Assembly (NCBI GenBank): GCA_002338885.1
Contig: DDJI01000037.1
Coordinates: 26,118-37,825, forward strand
DNA: 11,708 nucleotides
Reading direction: 5' to 3'
Source of the DNA: Ruminococcus sp. UBA1828
Lineage (GTDB): Bacteria; Bacillota; Clostridia; Oscillospirales; Ruminococcaceae
Part shown: piece after piece, positions 1 to 7,061 of the stretch
How the letters are laid out: each line of letters starts with the position of its first letter
Numbering within the stretch: the stretch's first letter is position 1
Program-made: the position numbers and the translations under genes
Notes under the pieces: generated by a model
Databases searched by the model: none
What the model saw: only the letters and a program-made list of their open reading frames with translations
What the model was told of the DNA's origin: nothing

Positions 1-74
1 AAGCCCAGGTTCATAAAGAACACCAGTATTGCACACAGGAACACCCATAGCGTATCGACTAAGTCAAATTGCAT
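1..74 (-). CDS. amt: Ammonium transporter Amt, N-terminal fragment
   Basis: Only the first 24 codons lie in the window; the gene runs off the left edge. The translation begins MQFDLVDTLWVFLCAILVFF and continues with MNLG, which closely resembles the first transmembrane helix of Amt/MEP ammonium channels (D-T-L-W ... C-A-I-L-V-F-F-M). The start is the ATG at 72-74, preceded by an AAAGGA-type ribosome binding site about 10 bases upstream on the minus strand. It follows glnN by 32 bases with no terminator between them, so the two genes are probably cotranscribed, as is common for glutamine synthetase and ammonium transport genes. Identification rests on a short stretch, but the match to the family start is distinctive. 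Confidence 0.8.
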   Translation of the reverse strand, partial: MQFDLVDTLWVFLCAILVFFMNLG

Positions 75-106
75 AGTGAATCATTCCTTTCTTTCCCCTT
101 TGTTTA

Positions 107-2206
107 TTACACCCCGAACAACAGCTTGTCGTAGGTCGGGAAGGGCCAGTATTTTTCCGCGGTGAGGGTCTCCGCCTCGTCGCAGGGCGCTCTTAGCGCA
201 TCCATCTTGGGAAGTATGTCGTCCCTGATGCGGTATGACGCCTCGGTCACATCTGTGATCTTCTTGTAGGATGCGATTGCCTCCTCAAGCGCCTCGGTTG
301 CCTCGTCGATCTTATCGGTGAGGGCGGAGAGCTTTTCAATAAGTCCTTTTTCGGTCTTGATGCTTATCTTGTCGGAAACCGCAAGCTTTCTTGTGCAAGC
401 CTTTGCGAGGTCTGATACGTATGCCTCGATTGCGGGCATTATCTGCTTTCTCGCCATATCGACCATTGTGTTTGCCTCGATGTTTACCGACTTGCAGTAG
501 TTGTCGAGCATTATCTCGCATCTTGAGTGAAGCTCGGCAACGGAGAACACCTTGTGAGATGTGAGCATATCTACATTCTTCTTGTCGAGCAGCCTCGGCA
601 TGCAGTCAGGTGTAGTCTTGAGGTTGAGAAGTCCCCTTACCTCGGTAGCTTCCTTTATCCATGCGTCGTCGTAGCCGTTGCCGTTGAAGATGATTCTCTT
701 GTGATCCTTGATGGTCTTTTTGATCATCGCATGAAGTGCCGATTCAAAGTCCTCTGCTCCCTCAAGTCTGTCCGCATATATCTTCAGCGACTCTGCAACA
801 GCAGCGTTGAGCATGATGTTTGCGCAGGCGATGGAGTTTGAAGAGCCGAGCATTCTGAACTCGAACTTGTTGCCGGTAAATGCGAAGGGAGATGTGCGGT
901 TGCGGTCTGTGGTATCGCGTGTGAACCTCGGCAAAACATGCACGCCGAGCTTCATGACCGTCTTTTCCGCTCCGTTATAGGACGTATCGTTTTCGATGGC
1001 GTCCAAAACAGCGGTCAGCTCATCGCCCAGGAACATGGATACGACTGCCGGAGGCGCCTCGTTAGCGCCCAATCTGTGGTCGTTGCCCGCCGTAGCGACT
1101 GAAAGTCTCAAAAGATCCTGATAGTCGTCTACAGCCTTGATTACAGCGCAAAGGAAGAGCAAAAACTGTGCGTTCTCGTAAGGAGTTTCGCCGGGAGTCA
1201 AAAGGTTTACGCCGGTGTCGGTTGAGATGGACCAGTTGTTGTGCTTTCCGCTTCCGTTCACTCCTGCGAAGGGCTTCTCATGGAGCAGGCAGACAAGTCC
1301 GTGTCTTGCGGCGACCTTTTGCATCATTTCCATGGTGAGCTGGTTGTGGTCTGTTGCGATGTTTGTGGTGGAGTATATCGGCGCAAGCTCGTGCTGAGAC
1401 GGTGCAACCTCGTTGTGCTGTGTCTTGGCGAGGATACCGAGCTTCCACAGCTCTTCGTTGAGGTCCTTCATGTACTCCGCGACTCTGGGCTTGATTGCTC
1501 CGAAGTAGTGGTCGTCAAGCTCCTGTCCCTTTGGCGGCTTTGCACCGAAAAGCGTTCTTCCGGTAAAGACGAGGTCTTTTCTCTTCTCATAAAGCTCCTT
1601 GGGAACGAGGAAGTATTCCTGCTCGGGTCCCACGGAAGTTCTCACGCACTTGACGGTGTCGTTTCCGAAGAGCTTGAGTATTCTGAGCGCCTGCTTATTG
1701 AGCGCTTCCATGGAGCGGAGCAGCGGGGTCTTCTTGTCAAGAGCCTCTCCGCCGTAGGAGCAGAACGCCGTGGGTATGCAAAGCGTGCTGTCCTTTATGA
1801 ACGCATAGGACGTGGGATCCCATGCCGTGTATCCTCTTGCCTCAAACGTAGCTCTTAATCCTCCGGAGGGGAAGCTCGAGGCATCCGGCTCGCCCTTTAT
1901 AAGCTCCTTGCCGGAAAACTCCATAATCACCCTGCCGTCCGGTGCGGGAGAAATAAATGCGTCATGCTTCTCCGCGGTGATGCCGGTAAGCGGCTGGAAC
2001 CAGTGAGTGAAATGGGTCGCGCCGTTGGCGATTGCCCAATCCTTCATGGCGGCGGCAACTGCGTCCGCAACGTGTAAATCAAGTCTCGCACCCTCGTCAA
2101 TAGTCTTTTTTAATGACCTGTAAATTTCCGGAGGGAGATTTGCCTTCATCACTCTGTCATCAAACACTTTAGTGCCGAAGATCTCAGAAACCTTTGAACT
2201 GCTCAT
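107..2206 (-). CDS. glnN: Type III glutamine synthetase GlnN
   Basis: The gene encodes a cytoplasmic, ATP-dependent glutamate-ammonia ligase of about 699 residues, the normal size of the GlnN (GSIII) family and far longer than type I enzymes. Family motifs appear in order: GPEQEYFLV (first metal-binding Glu pair), [15 protein letters not shown] (two further metal-binding Glu), [12 protein letters not shown] (substrate loop with the metal-binding His), [10 protein letters not shown] (flap Glu) and [11 protein letters not shown] near the end of the catalytic core. All key acidic residues are therefore present, unlike the type I homologue at 9587. I chose the ATG at 2204-2206. AAAAGGAG lies 8 bases upstream of it, whereas a TTG at 2210-2212 in the same frame would sit only 2 bases from that site. 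Expression is probably set by the two leader terminators upstream. Isoleucine is mostly ATC or ATT near the start, a contrast to the ATA-rich glutamate synthase genes. Confidence 0.97.
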   Translation of the reverse strand: MSSSKVSEIFGTKVFDDRVMKANLPPEIYRSLKKTIDEGARLDLHVADAVAAAMKDWAIANGATHFTHWFQPLTGITAEKHDAFISPAPDGRVIMEFSGKELIKGEPDASSFPSGGLRATFEARGYTAWDPTSYAFIKDSTLCIPTAFCSYGGEALDKKTPLLRSMEALNKQALRILKLFGNDTVKCVRTSVGPEQEYFLVPKELYEKRKDLVFTGRTLFGAKPPKGQELDDHYFGAIKPRVAEYMKDLNEELWKLGILAKTQHNEVAPSQHELAPIYSTTNIATDHNQLTMEMMQKVAARHGLVCLLHEKPFAGVNGSGKHNNWSISTDTGVNLLTPGETPYENAQFLLFLCAVIKAVDDYQDLLRLSVATAGNDHRLGANEAPPAVVSMFLGDELTAVLDAIENDTSYNGAEKTVMKLGVHVLPRFTRDTTDRNRTSPFAFTGNKFEFRMLGSSNSIACANIMLNAAVAESLKIYADRLEGAEDFESALHAMIKKTIKDHKRIIFNGNGYDDAWIKEATEVRGLLNLKTTPDCMPRLLDKKNVDMLTSHKVFSVAELHSRCEIMLDNYCKSVNIEANTMVDMARKQIMPAIEAYVSDLAKACTRKLAVSDKISIKTEKGLIEKLSALTDKIDEATEALEEAIASYKKITDVTEASYRIRDDILPKMDALRAPCDEAETLTAEKYWPFPTYDKLLFGV

Positions 2207-2229
2207 AACCAACTCTCCTTTTCGTAAAT

Positions 2230-2281
2230 AAAAAAACGGACAATGCGCCTTAGCTTATCTTAGCTCAGACGTCATTGCCCG
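2230..2281 (-). terminator. Second intrinsic terminator/attenuator in the glnN leader
   Basis: On the minus strand, CGGGCAATG (2273-2281) pairs with CATTGTCCG (2237-2245), giving 9 base pairs with one G-U, and a run of seven T follows. It ends about 25 bases before the glnN start codon, immediately ahead of the ribosome binding site. It therefore cannot be a terminator for an upstream gene only; it must act as an attenuator for glnN or be overcome. An alternative hairpin at 2264-2283 uses the same 5' arm and is mutually exclusive with it. Confidence 0.8.
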
Positions 2282-2283
2282 AA
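2264..2283 (-). promoter_or_regulatory. Candidate ANTAR-type hexaloop hairpin, glnN attenuator 2
   Basis: On the minus strand, TTCGGGC and GTCTGAG form a 7-bp stem (three G-U pairs, including the outermost) closing the hexaloop AATGAC. The loop has A at position 1 and G at position 4, the conserved pair known from ANTAR-protein RNA targets. Its 5' strand and loop overlap the 5' arm of the terminator at 2230-2281, so the two folds exclude each other. A second small hairpin lies just downstream (AGCT, loop AAGATA, AGCT), but its loop lacks G at position 4. This is a by-eye structural call; the stem is weaker than the hexaloop hairpin at 2406-2423. Confidence 0.45.
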
Positions 2284-2369
2284 TATAAACAAGTATTTTT
2301 ATGTGTGCCCGACTTTCAGCGCAGGTGTGTGATACATTGCCGAAAAGCATAAAGCGCCTATAAGGCGGT

Positions 2370-2413
2370 AAAAAAATAAAGCGTCTTAGAGATTCGTGTG
2401 TTCTCTAAGACGC
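2370..2413 (-). terminator. First intrinsic terminator/attenuator in the glnN leader
   Basis: A perfect 12-bp stem (GCGTCTTAGAGA at 2402-2413 with TCTCTAAGACGC at 2381-2392, minus strand) with a 9-base loop is followed by TTTATTTTTTT. It starts about 12 bases after the predicted glnN transcription start, so it is a leader attenuator. It would also stop any transcript reading through from trpB, which has no clear terminator of its own. Its 5' arm overlaps the hexaloop hairpin at 2406-2423. Confidence 0.88.
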
Positions 2414-2423
2414 CTTTGCCTTA
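2406..2423 (-). promoter_or_regulatory. Candidate ANTAR-type hexaloop hairpin, glnN attenuator 1
   Basis: On the minus strand, TAAGGC pairs with GTCTTA (6 bp, one G-U) around the hexaloop AAAGGC, with A at loop position 1 and G at position 4. The hairpin begins at or next to the predicted transcription start. Its loop and 3' strand are the same bases that form the 5' arm of the terminator at 2370-2413, so only one of the two can form. The identical hexaloop in the same position occurs in the glutamate synthase leader (4372-4391). A canonical ANTAR site has two such hairpins; I see no clear second one here. Confidence 0.55.
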
Positions 2424-2430
2424 TGTGATG

Positions 2431-2459
2431 ATTATACTACCGTCAATCCCTGCTGTCAA
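2431..2459 (-). promoter_or_regulatory. glnN promoter (SigA type)
   Basis: The minus strand reads TTGACA (2454-2459), a 17-base spacer and TATAAT (2431-2436), a full match to the housekeeping consensus. Transcription should start near 2424. An imperfect dyad (2451-2472; TGCTG and CAGCA outside, TCAA and TTGA inside) overlaps the -35 box and could be an operator, but its symmetry is broken by one base and I do not call it. Confidence 0.9.
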
Positions 2460-2489
2460 GGCTTGAGCAGCACATTTTTTGCACAAAAA

Positions 2490-3866
2490 TTATTCGTCTA
2501 CCTTGGGGAGCTTTTTGATATTTTGCGCAATTTCCTCATCGGTGGGGATGTAGTCGGTCATCTTTCCGTCGTGATAGCTCTCATACGCAACCATATCAAA
2601 GTATCCGGTTCCGGTGAGACCAAATAGAATTGTTTTTTCCTCGCCGGTTTCCTTGCACTTGAGCGCCTCGTCGATTGCAACCTTTATTGCGTGGCTGCTC
2701 TCGGGAGCGGGAAGAATGCCCTCTACCCTTGCAAACTGCTCTGCCGCAGCAAATACTTCGGTCTGAGGAACGGAAACCGCTCTCATGTAGCCGTCGTGGT
2801 AAAGCTTAGAAAGAACAGGGCTCATGCCGTGGTATCTGAGGCCTCCCGCGTGGTTTGCGGCGGGCATGAATCCCGAGCCGAGAGTGTACATCTTTGCAAG
2901 CGGGCAAACCATTCCGGTGTCGCAGAAGTCGTATGCATACGTTCCTCTTGTGAAGCTGGGGCAGGATGCAGGCTCTACGGCGACGATATCGTAATCAGCC
3001 TCGCCTCTGAGCTTTTCGCCCATGAACGGAGCGATGAGTCCGCCGAGGTTTGATCCTCCGCCGGCGCATCCTATTATAATATCGGGCTTAACGCCGTACT
3101 TATCAAGCGCTATCTTTGACTCAAGTCCTATTACGGACTGGTGGAGCATGACCTGGTTCAGAACACTTCCCAAAACATAGCGGTATCCGGGTGTTTCGGT
3201 TGCCTTTTCAACCGCCTCGGATATTGCGCAGCCTAAGCTTCCCGTAGTTCCGGGGTGTTCCTTTAAAATTTCACGTCCGACCTTGGTCTCCGTAGAGGGA
3301 GAAGGAGTTACGGATGCGCCGTAAACTTTCATGACCTCACGTCTGAAGGGCTTTTGCTCATAAGAGCACTTTACCATGTAAACCTTGCAGTCAAGTCCCA
3401 AATACGCACAAGCCATCGAAAGTGCGGTTCCCCACTGACCGGCTCCGGTCTCTGTGGTGACGCCCTTGAGGCCCTGGTTCTTTGCATAATACGCCTGAGC
3501 GATTGCAGAGTTGAGCTTATGGCTCCCGCTGGTGTTGTTGCCCTCAAACTTATAGTATATCTTGGCAGGTGTGCCGAGCTTCTTTTCAAGGCAGTACGCC
3601 CTTACGAGCGGAGAAGGTCGATACATCTTATAAAAATCAATTATCTCCTGAGGGATTTCATAGTACCTTGTGTCGTTGTCAAGCTCCTGCTTGACAAGCT
3701 CCTCACAAAATACCACCGACAGCTCCTCGGCTGTCATGGGTTTGTTTGTCGCCGGATTGAGAAGCGGCGCCGGCTTTTCCTTCATGTCTGCGCGAAGATT
3801 GTACCAGGTCTTGGGCATCTCGCTTTCTTCAAGATAGATTTTGTAGGGGATTTTTTCGTTTGACAT
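2490..3866 (-). CDS. trpB: TrpB2-type tryptophan synthase beta chain
   Basis: The gene encodes a PLP-dependent enzyme of 458 residues that joins indole to a serine-derived aminoacrylate to make tryptophan. Length and motifs point to the TrpB2 (TrpB-related) group rather than the roughly 400-residue TrpB1. The PLP lysine is K117 in GSHKLNSA. The catalytic glutamate is E139 in TETGAGQWG, with W where TrpB1 has H. The PLP-phosphate loop is GGGSN at 269-273. The start ATG at 3864-3866 has AAAGGAG 8 bases upstream. No trpA or other trp gene is in the window, so it may work alone, salvaging free indole or using a serine derivative. The Trp T-box upstream supports a role in tryptophan supply. The gene is the only one between its T-box and the glnN promoter. 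Confidence 0.93.
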   Translation of the reverse strand: MSNEKIPYKIYLEESEMPKTWYNLRADMKEKPAPLLNPATNKPMTAEELSVVFCEELVKQELDNDTRYYEIPQEIIDFYKMYRPSPLVRAYCLEKKLGTPAKIYYKFEGNNTSGSHKLNSAIAQAYYAKNQGLKGVTTETGAGQWGTALSMACAYLGLDCKVYMVKCSYEQKPFRREVMKVYGASVTPSPSTETKVGREILKEHPGTTGSLGCAISEAVEKATETPGYRYVLGSVLNQVMLHQSVIGLESKIALDKYGVKPDIIIGCAGGGSNLGGLIAPFMGEKLRGEADYDIVAVEPASCPSFTRGTYAYDFCDTGMVCPLAKMYTLGSGFMPAANHAGGLRYHGMSPVLSKLYHDGYMRAVSVPQTEVFAAAEQFARVEGILPAPESSHAIKVAIDEALKCKETGEEKTILFGLTGTGYFDMVAYESYHDGKMTDYIPTDEEIAQNIKKLPKVDE

Positions 3867-3922
3867 GTTCGTGTCTCCTTTCGGTTATTTGGCGTGTAGG
3901 TCGGGTTAAATATAAATACAAA

Positions 3923-3963
3923 TAAAAAACCCGTCCCTACAATAATTTCATTGCCGGGACAGG
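3923..3963 (-). terminator. T-box intrinsic terminator
   Basis: On the minus strand, GTCCC and GGGAC pair, with CAAT and ATTG closing the upper stem and CC/GG extending the base, followed by TTTTTTATTT. It is mutually exclusive with the T-box antiterminator because its 5' arm overlaps bases just after the conserved T-box sequence. Confidence 0.88.
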
Positions 3964-4218
3964 AGAATCCTGCGGTGCCACCCTGCTTGGCGATATATCG
4001 CCCTCTCTTACGTACCTGCGGTCTTGCTTTGCAAAACGCATATACGAGTGCTCTGTTAACGGAAAGCCGCTCCGTCTTCCATACTCCGCAGCAAATTATA
4101 TCGCTGCCTTTCCGGTCGCCCTCGGAAGTCCATTCGGAATCAGGTCATACGCCGCAATCACACCGCCTGCGGCTCTCTGCAGTACGCTTATGAAACCTAC
4201 TTCTCTTCTTCAACAGTT
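3923..4218 (-). ncRNA. Tryptophan-specific T-box riboswitch leader
   Basis: The leader between the trpB promoter and trpB has the layout of a T-box. The conserved antiterminator sequence AGGGTGGCACCGCAGG is at 3969-3984. Its bulge UGGC (3977-3980) can pair with the GCCA end of a tRNA with discriminator G, as tRNA-Trp has. The stem I distal region contains AGAGAGCCGCAGG followed by GGTGTGA. The specifier loop contains GAATGGAC, giving the tryptophan codon UGG at 4130-4132 followed by the usual purine. A perfect hairpin of GGCGAT and ATCGCC lies just before the antiterminator. Uncharged tRNA-Trp should stabilise the antiterminator and allow trpB transcription. The open frame seen on the opposite strand here is an accident of this RNA. 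Confidence 0.93.
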
Positions 4219-4224
4219 TAGCTT

Positions 4225-4253
4225 AGTATATCATTGCCCTGCTAAAAAGTCAA
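4225..4253 (-). promoter_or_regulatory. trpB promoter (SigA type)
   Basis: The minus strand reads TTGACT (4248-4253), a 17-base spacer and TATACT (4225-4230), each one mismatch from consensus. Transcription should start near 4218, at the 5' end of the T-box. It diverges from the glutamate synthase promoter at 4334; the 80 bases between are AT-rich on the trpB side. Confidence 0.85.
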
Positions 4254-4333
4254 CACCCTCTTCAAAAATTTTTTCGGGTAAAAATAACTAAATTTTATCG
4301 TCGGGACGGCCGCGCATTTTGTCGCGCGAGCGC

Positions 4334-4362
4334 TTGACAGAGCGCCGCTGCAATGGTATAAT
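4334..4362 (+). promoter_or_regulatory. Glutamate synthase operon promoter (SigA type)
   Basis: TTGACA (4334-4339), a 17-base spacer and TATAAT (4357-4362) match the housekeeping consensus exactly. Start of transcription is expected near 4369, immediately before the hexaloop hairpin. Such a strong promoter followed directly by a terminator suggests that control acts after initiation. Confidence 0.9.
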
Positions 4363-4371
4363 TCAAGCATT

Positions 4372-4391
4372 GATGAGCAAAGGCGTTCATT
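4372..4391 (+). promoter_or_regulatory. Candidate ANTAR-type hexaloop hairpin, glutamate synthase leader
   Basis: GATGAGC and GTTCATT form a 7-bp stem (two G-U pairs) around the hexaloop AAAGGC, with A at position 1 and G at position 4. It sits at the predicted transcript start, and its loop and 3' strand contain GGCGTTCA, the 5' arm of the terminator at 4382-4434. A possible second hexaloop, ACTGTC (4403-4408) closed by ACA and TGT, lies within the terminator loop and also has A1 and G4, but its stem is only 3 bp plus a bulge. Same loop and layout as the glnN site at 2406-2423. Confidence 0.55.
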
Positions 4392-4434
4392 CATACAGGA
4401 CAACTGTCTGTGTATGGTGAACGCCTTTTCTTTT
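4382..4434 (+). terminator. Intrinsic terminator/attenuator in the glutamate synthase leader
   Basis: GGCGTTCA (4382-4389) pairs perfectly with TGAACGCC (4418-4425), the inner stem CATACA/TGTATG (4392-4397, 4411-4416) extends it, and TTTTCTTTT follows. It lies between a consensus promoter and the first gene, so it must be an attenuator. Confidence 0.85.
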
Positions 4435-4462
4435 ATACCTTTTACGGAAAGGACGATGAGTT

Positions 4463-5554
4463 ATGCTCTTGGAGGGGCAGGTCAGGATACCGTCCGGCTG
4501 CGCAATATCAGCCATGATATCAAAGGAAGGCAGACGGGTAAACGGTGAAAAAATCATGCAGAGCATGGTCCCCATGCACGACCGTTCAAACGGTTTGGGA
4601 GGCGGCTTTGCGGCGTACGGAATATATCCTGAGTACAAAGAGTTCTATGCATTTCACATTTTCTACAACGACAATGCAGACAGAATAGCGTGCGAGACAT
4701 TTTTAAAGGACGGTTTTGAGATCGTCAGGGCGGAGAACATACCTATAAGGAAGATCCCGCAGATAACTAACGTTCCGCTCATATGGAGGTACTTTGTAGC
4801 TCCGCTGGGATCGGTGCTTTCAAGGCTTCAGCTTGACGAAAAAGAGTACGTGGCAAGGATGGTCATGAAGATAAACACACAGATAGACGGCGCGTATGTC
4901 TTTTCAAGCGGAAAGAACATGGGCGTGTTTAAAGCGGTGGGATTCCCTGAGGACGTAGGAAGGTTCTACAGGCTGGAGGAATACGAGGGCTACTGCTGGA
5001 CAGCCCACGGAAGATATCCCACAAACACGCCCGGCTGGTGGGGCGGCGCTCACCCGTTTGCTCTGCTTGACTATTCAATAGTCCATAACGGCGAAATATC
5101 ATCCTACGACGCAAACAGGCGCTTTATAGAGATGTTCGGGTACAAATGCACCCTTCAAACCGACACCGAGGTAATAACCTACATAGCGGATTATCTCATA
5201 CGCAGGCAGGGACTGACGCTCAAGGAGACGGCGTCGGTAATTGCCGCGCCGTTCTGGTCTACAATCGATTCAAGACCGGAGCCGGAAAAGAGCATTTTAA
5301 GCTACCTGAGGACGGTTTACCCGAGCCTTTTGATAACCGGACCCTTCTCGATAATTTTGGGCTTTGAGGGCGGTCTGATGGCGTTAAACGACCGCTTGAA
5401 GCTGCGCTCAATGGTGGTTGCGGACAAAGACGACATGGTCTACATCGCGAGCGAGGAAGCGGCGATAAGGGTTATGGAGCCTGACGCCGAAAACATTTAT
5501 GCTCCTGCCGGAGGAGAGCCGGTAATAGTAAAGGTAAAGGAGGGCGCGTATTGA
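4463..5554 (+). CDS. Class II glutamine amidotransferase subunit of split (archaeal-type) glutamate synthase
   Basis: This 363-residue protein is the Ntn-hydrolase (GATase_2) part of glutamate synthase on its own chain; it releases ammonia from glutamine for the FMN subunit encoded next. Visible signs are SGCAISAM with the likely nucleophile C13, the substrate-binding stretch HGRYPTNTPGWWGGAHPF (182-199), VHNGEI (207-212) and LQTDTEV (231-237). C13 is not next to the initiator Met, so the first 12 residues are probably a propeptide removed to free the catalytic Cys. The ATG at 4463 has GGAAAGGA 9 bases upstream; an out-of-frame ATG at 4456 is too close to that site. The gene is first in the operon and is separated from the next by one base. 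Isoleucine is frequently ATA. Confidence 0.9.
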   Translation: MLLEGQVRIPSGCAISAMISKEGRRVNGEKIMQSMVPMHDRSNGLGGGFAAYGIYPEYKEFYAFHIFYNDNADRIACETFLKDGFEIVRAENIPIRKIPQITNVPLIWRYFVAPLGSVLSRLQLDEKEYVARMVMKINTQIDGAYVFSSGKNMGVFKAVGFPEDVGRFYRLEEYEGYCWTAHGRYPTNTPGWWGGAHPFALLDYSIVHNGEISSYDANRRFIEMFGYKCTLQTDTEVITYIADYLIRRQGLTLKETASVIAAPFWSTIDSRPEPEKSILSYLRTVYPSLLITGPFSIILGFEGGLMALNDRLKLRSMVVADKDDMVYIASEEAAIRVMEPDAENIYAPAGGEPVIVKVKEGAY

Positions 5555-5555
5555 T

Positions 5556-7061
5556 ATGTCGATCTCATACATATACCCCGAGTTTGAGGTCATAAGAAAC
5601 CCCAACCGGTGCATAGCCTGCCGCGTATGCGAAAGGCAGTGTGCAAACGAGGTTCACCGCTATGACCCCGAAACAAAGTCAATGATAAGCGACGAATCAA
5701 AGTGCGTAGACTGCCAAAGATGCGTTTCGCTCTGCCCCACGCGTGCGCTCAAGATAGTCAAAACGGACTGTGCGCTCAGAGAAAATGCGAACTGGCAGCA
5801 GGACACGATAAACGAGATATACAAGCAGGCGGGAAGCGGCGGAGTTTTGCTCTCATCCATGGGCAATCCAAAGCCGATGCCCGTTTACTGGGACAAGATT
5901 TTAATAAACGCATCGCAGGTTACAAACCCGCCGATAGACCCGCTCAGAGAGCCTATGGAGACGAGGGTGTTCTTAGGCAAGAAGCCGTCCGAGCCGAAGC
6001 GCAACCCCGACGGAAGCTTAAAAACCGACATTCCCCCTCAGCTTGAGCTGTCCATGCCGGTCATGTTTTCCGCGATGAGCTACGGCTCTATAAGCTACAA
6101 CGCCCATGAAAGCCTGGCGCGTGCGGCAAAGGAGCTGGGCATCTACTACAACACCGGTGAAGGCGGACTGCACGAGGACTTTTACTGCTACGGTGAAAAC
6201 ACCATTGTGCAGGTGGCGTCGGGACGTTTCGGAGTGTATGAGGACTACCTCAACGCCGGCGCAGCAATCGAAATCAAGATGGGTCAGGGCGCAAAGCCCG
6301 GAATAGGCGGACATCTGCCCGGAACGAAAATCGTAGGAGACGTGTCGAGGACGAGGATGATACCTGAAGGCTCAGATGCAATATCCCCTGCCCCGCACCA
6401 CGACATTTATTCAATAGAGGATTTGAGGCAGCTTGTGTTCTCGCTCAAGGAAGCGACGAGATACAAAAAGCCCGTAATAGTAAAGGTTGCGGCGGTTCAC
6501 AACATTGCGGCGATTGCAAGCGGAATTGCAAGAAGCGGAGCGGACATCATTGCCATAGACGGTTTCAGAGGCGGAACCGGAGCGGCTCCGACGAGAATAC
6601 GCGACAACGTGGGAATACCGATAGAGCTTGCGCTGGCAGCCGTGGACAAAAGGCTGAGGGACGAGGGAATAAGAAACAACGTATCCCTCGTGGTCGGCGG
6701 AAGCATTCGCTCCTCCGCAGACGTTGTAAAGGCCGTTGCGCTCGGCGCGGACGCATGCTACATCGCCACGGCGGCGCTTTTGGCGCTGGGATGCCACCTG
6801 TGCAGAACCTGCCAGACGGGAAAATGCAACTGGGGCATAGCGACACAGCGTCCGGAGCTTGTCAAGAGGCTGAACCCCGACATAGGCAGCAAACGCCTTG
6901 TAAACCTCATGAGCGCATGGCGGCATGAGATAATGGAGCTTATGGGCGGAATGGGCATAAACTCAATTGAAGCACTGCGCGGAAACCGACTTATGCTGCG
7001 CGGTGTAAGTCTTACGGAAAAGGAGCTTGAGATTCTCGGTATCTCACACGCGGGAGAATGA
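5556..7061 (+). CDS. gltB: Glutamate synthase FMN/Fe-S catalytic subunit (archaeal-type GltB2)
   Basis: This 501-residue subunit performs the reductive amination of 2-oxoglutarate on FMN. The N-terminus carries two 4Fe-4S motifs, C19-x2-C22-x2-C25-x3-C29 and C50-x2-C53-x2-C56-x3-C60, each followed by Pro or Ala as in ferredoxin domains. The core is the Glu_synthase (alpha/beta barrel) domain, with FSAMSYGSIS, NTGEGGLHEDF, KMGQGAKPGIGGHLPG and GFRGGTGAAP. Near the end C413, C419 and C424 keep the 6- and 5-residue steps of the 3Fe-4S cluster in bacterial GltB; an extra C416 lies among them. AGGAGG precedes the start by 12 bases. The stop overlaps the next start in ATGA. In classical bacterial GltB this domain is fused to the amidotransferase and GXGXG domains; here all three are separate genes. 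Confidence 0.93.
   Translation: MSISYIYPEFEVIRNPNRCIACRVCERQCANEVHRYDPETKSMISDESKCVDCQRCVSLCPTRALKIVKTDCALRENANWQQDTINEIYKQAGSGGVLLSSMGNPKPMPVYWDKILINASQVTNPPIDPLREPMETRVFLGKKPSEPKRNPDGSLKTDIPPQLELSMPVMFSAMSYGSISYNAHESLARAAKELGIYYNTGEGGLHEDFYCYGENTIVQVASGRFGVYEDYLNAGAAIEIKMGQGAKPGIGGHLPGTKIVGDVSRTRMIPEGSDAISPAPHHDIYSIEDLRQLVFSLKEATRYKKPVIVKVAAVHNIAAIASGIARSGADIIAIDGFRGGTGAAPTRIRDNVGIPIELALAAVDKRLRDEGIRNNVSLVVGGSIRSSADVVKAVALGADACYIATAALLALGCHLCRTCQTGKCNWGIATQRPELVKRLNPDIGSKRLVNLMSAWRHEIMELMGGMGINSIEALRGNRLMLRGVSLTEKELEILGISHAGE

Noticed and set aside
1241..1858. 205-codon open frame on the plus strand opposite glnN
   Set aside because: It lies wholly antisense to a conserved enzyme gene; its translation is low in recognisable domains and rich in residues expected from reading GlnN codons backwards.
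2284..2342. Possible leader peptide frames between the two glnN terminators
   Set aside because: Short ATG frames exist but have no ribosome binding site and no run of regulatory codons.
2451..2472. Dyad overlapping the glnN -35 box, considered as a trpB terminator or an operator
   Set aside because: There is no T-run after it and the symmetry is broken by one base, so neither role can be supported.
3951..4193. 80-codon plus-strand frame in the trpB-glt gap
   Set aside because: It covers the T-box antisense; the RNA structure explains the conserved sequence and the frame has no credible ribosome binding site.
4456..4548. 30-codon frame from ATG 4456 overlapping the amidotransferase gene
   Set aside because: It is only 2 bases from the ribosome binding site, whereas the ATG at 4463 is at normal distance and opens the conserved gene.
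6411..6926. 171-codon minus-strand frame opposite the FMN glutamate synthase subunit
   Set aside because: It is antisense to a highly conserved domain and its product resembles no family I know.
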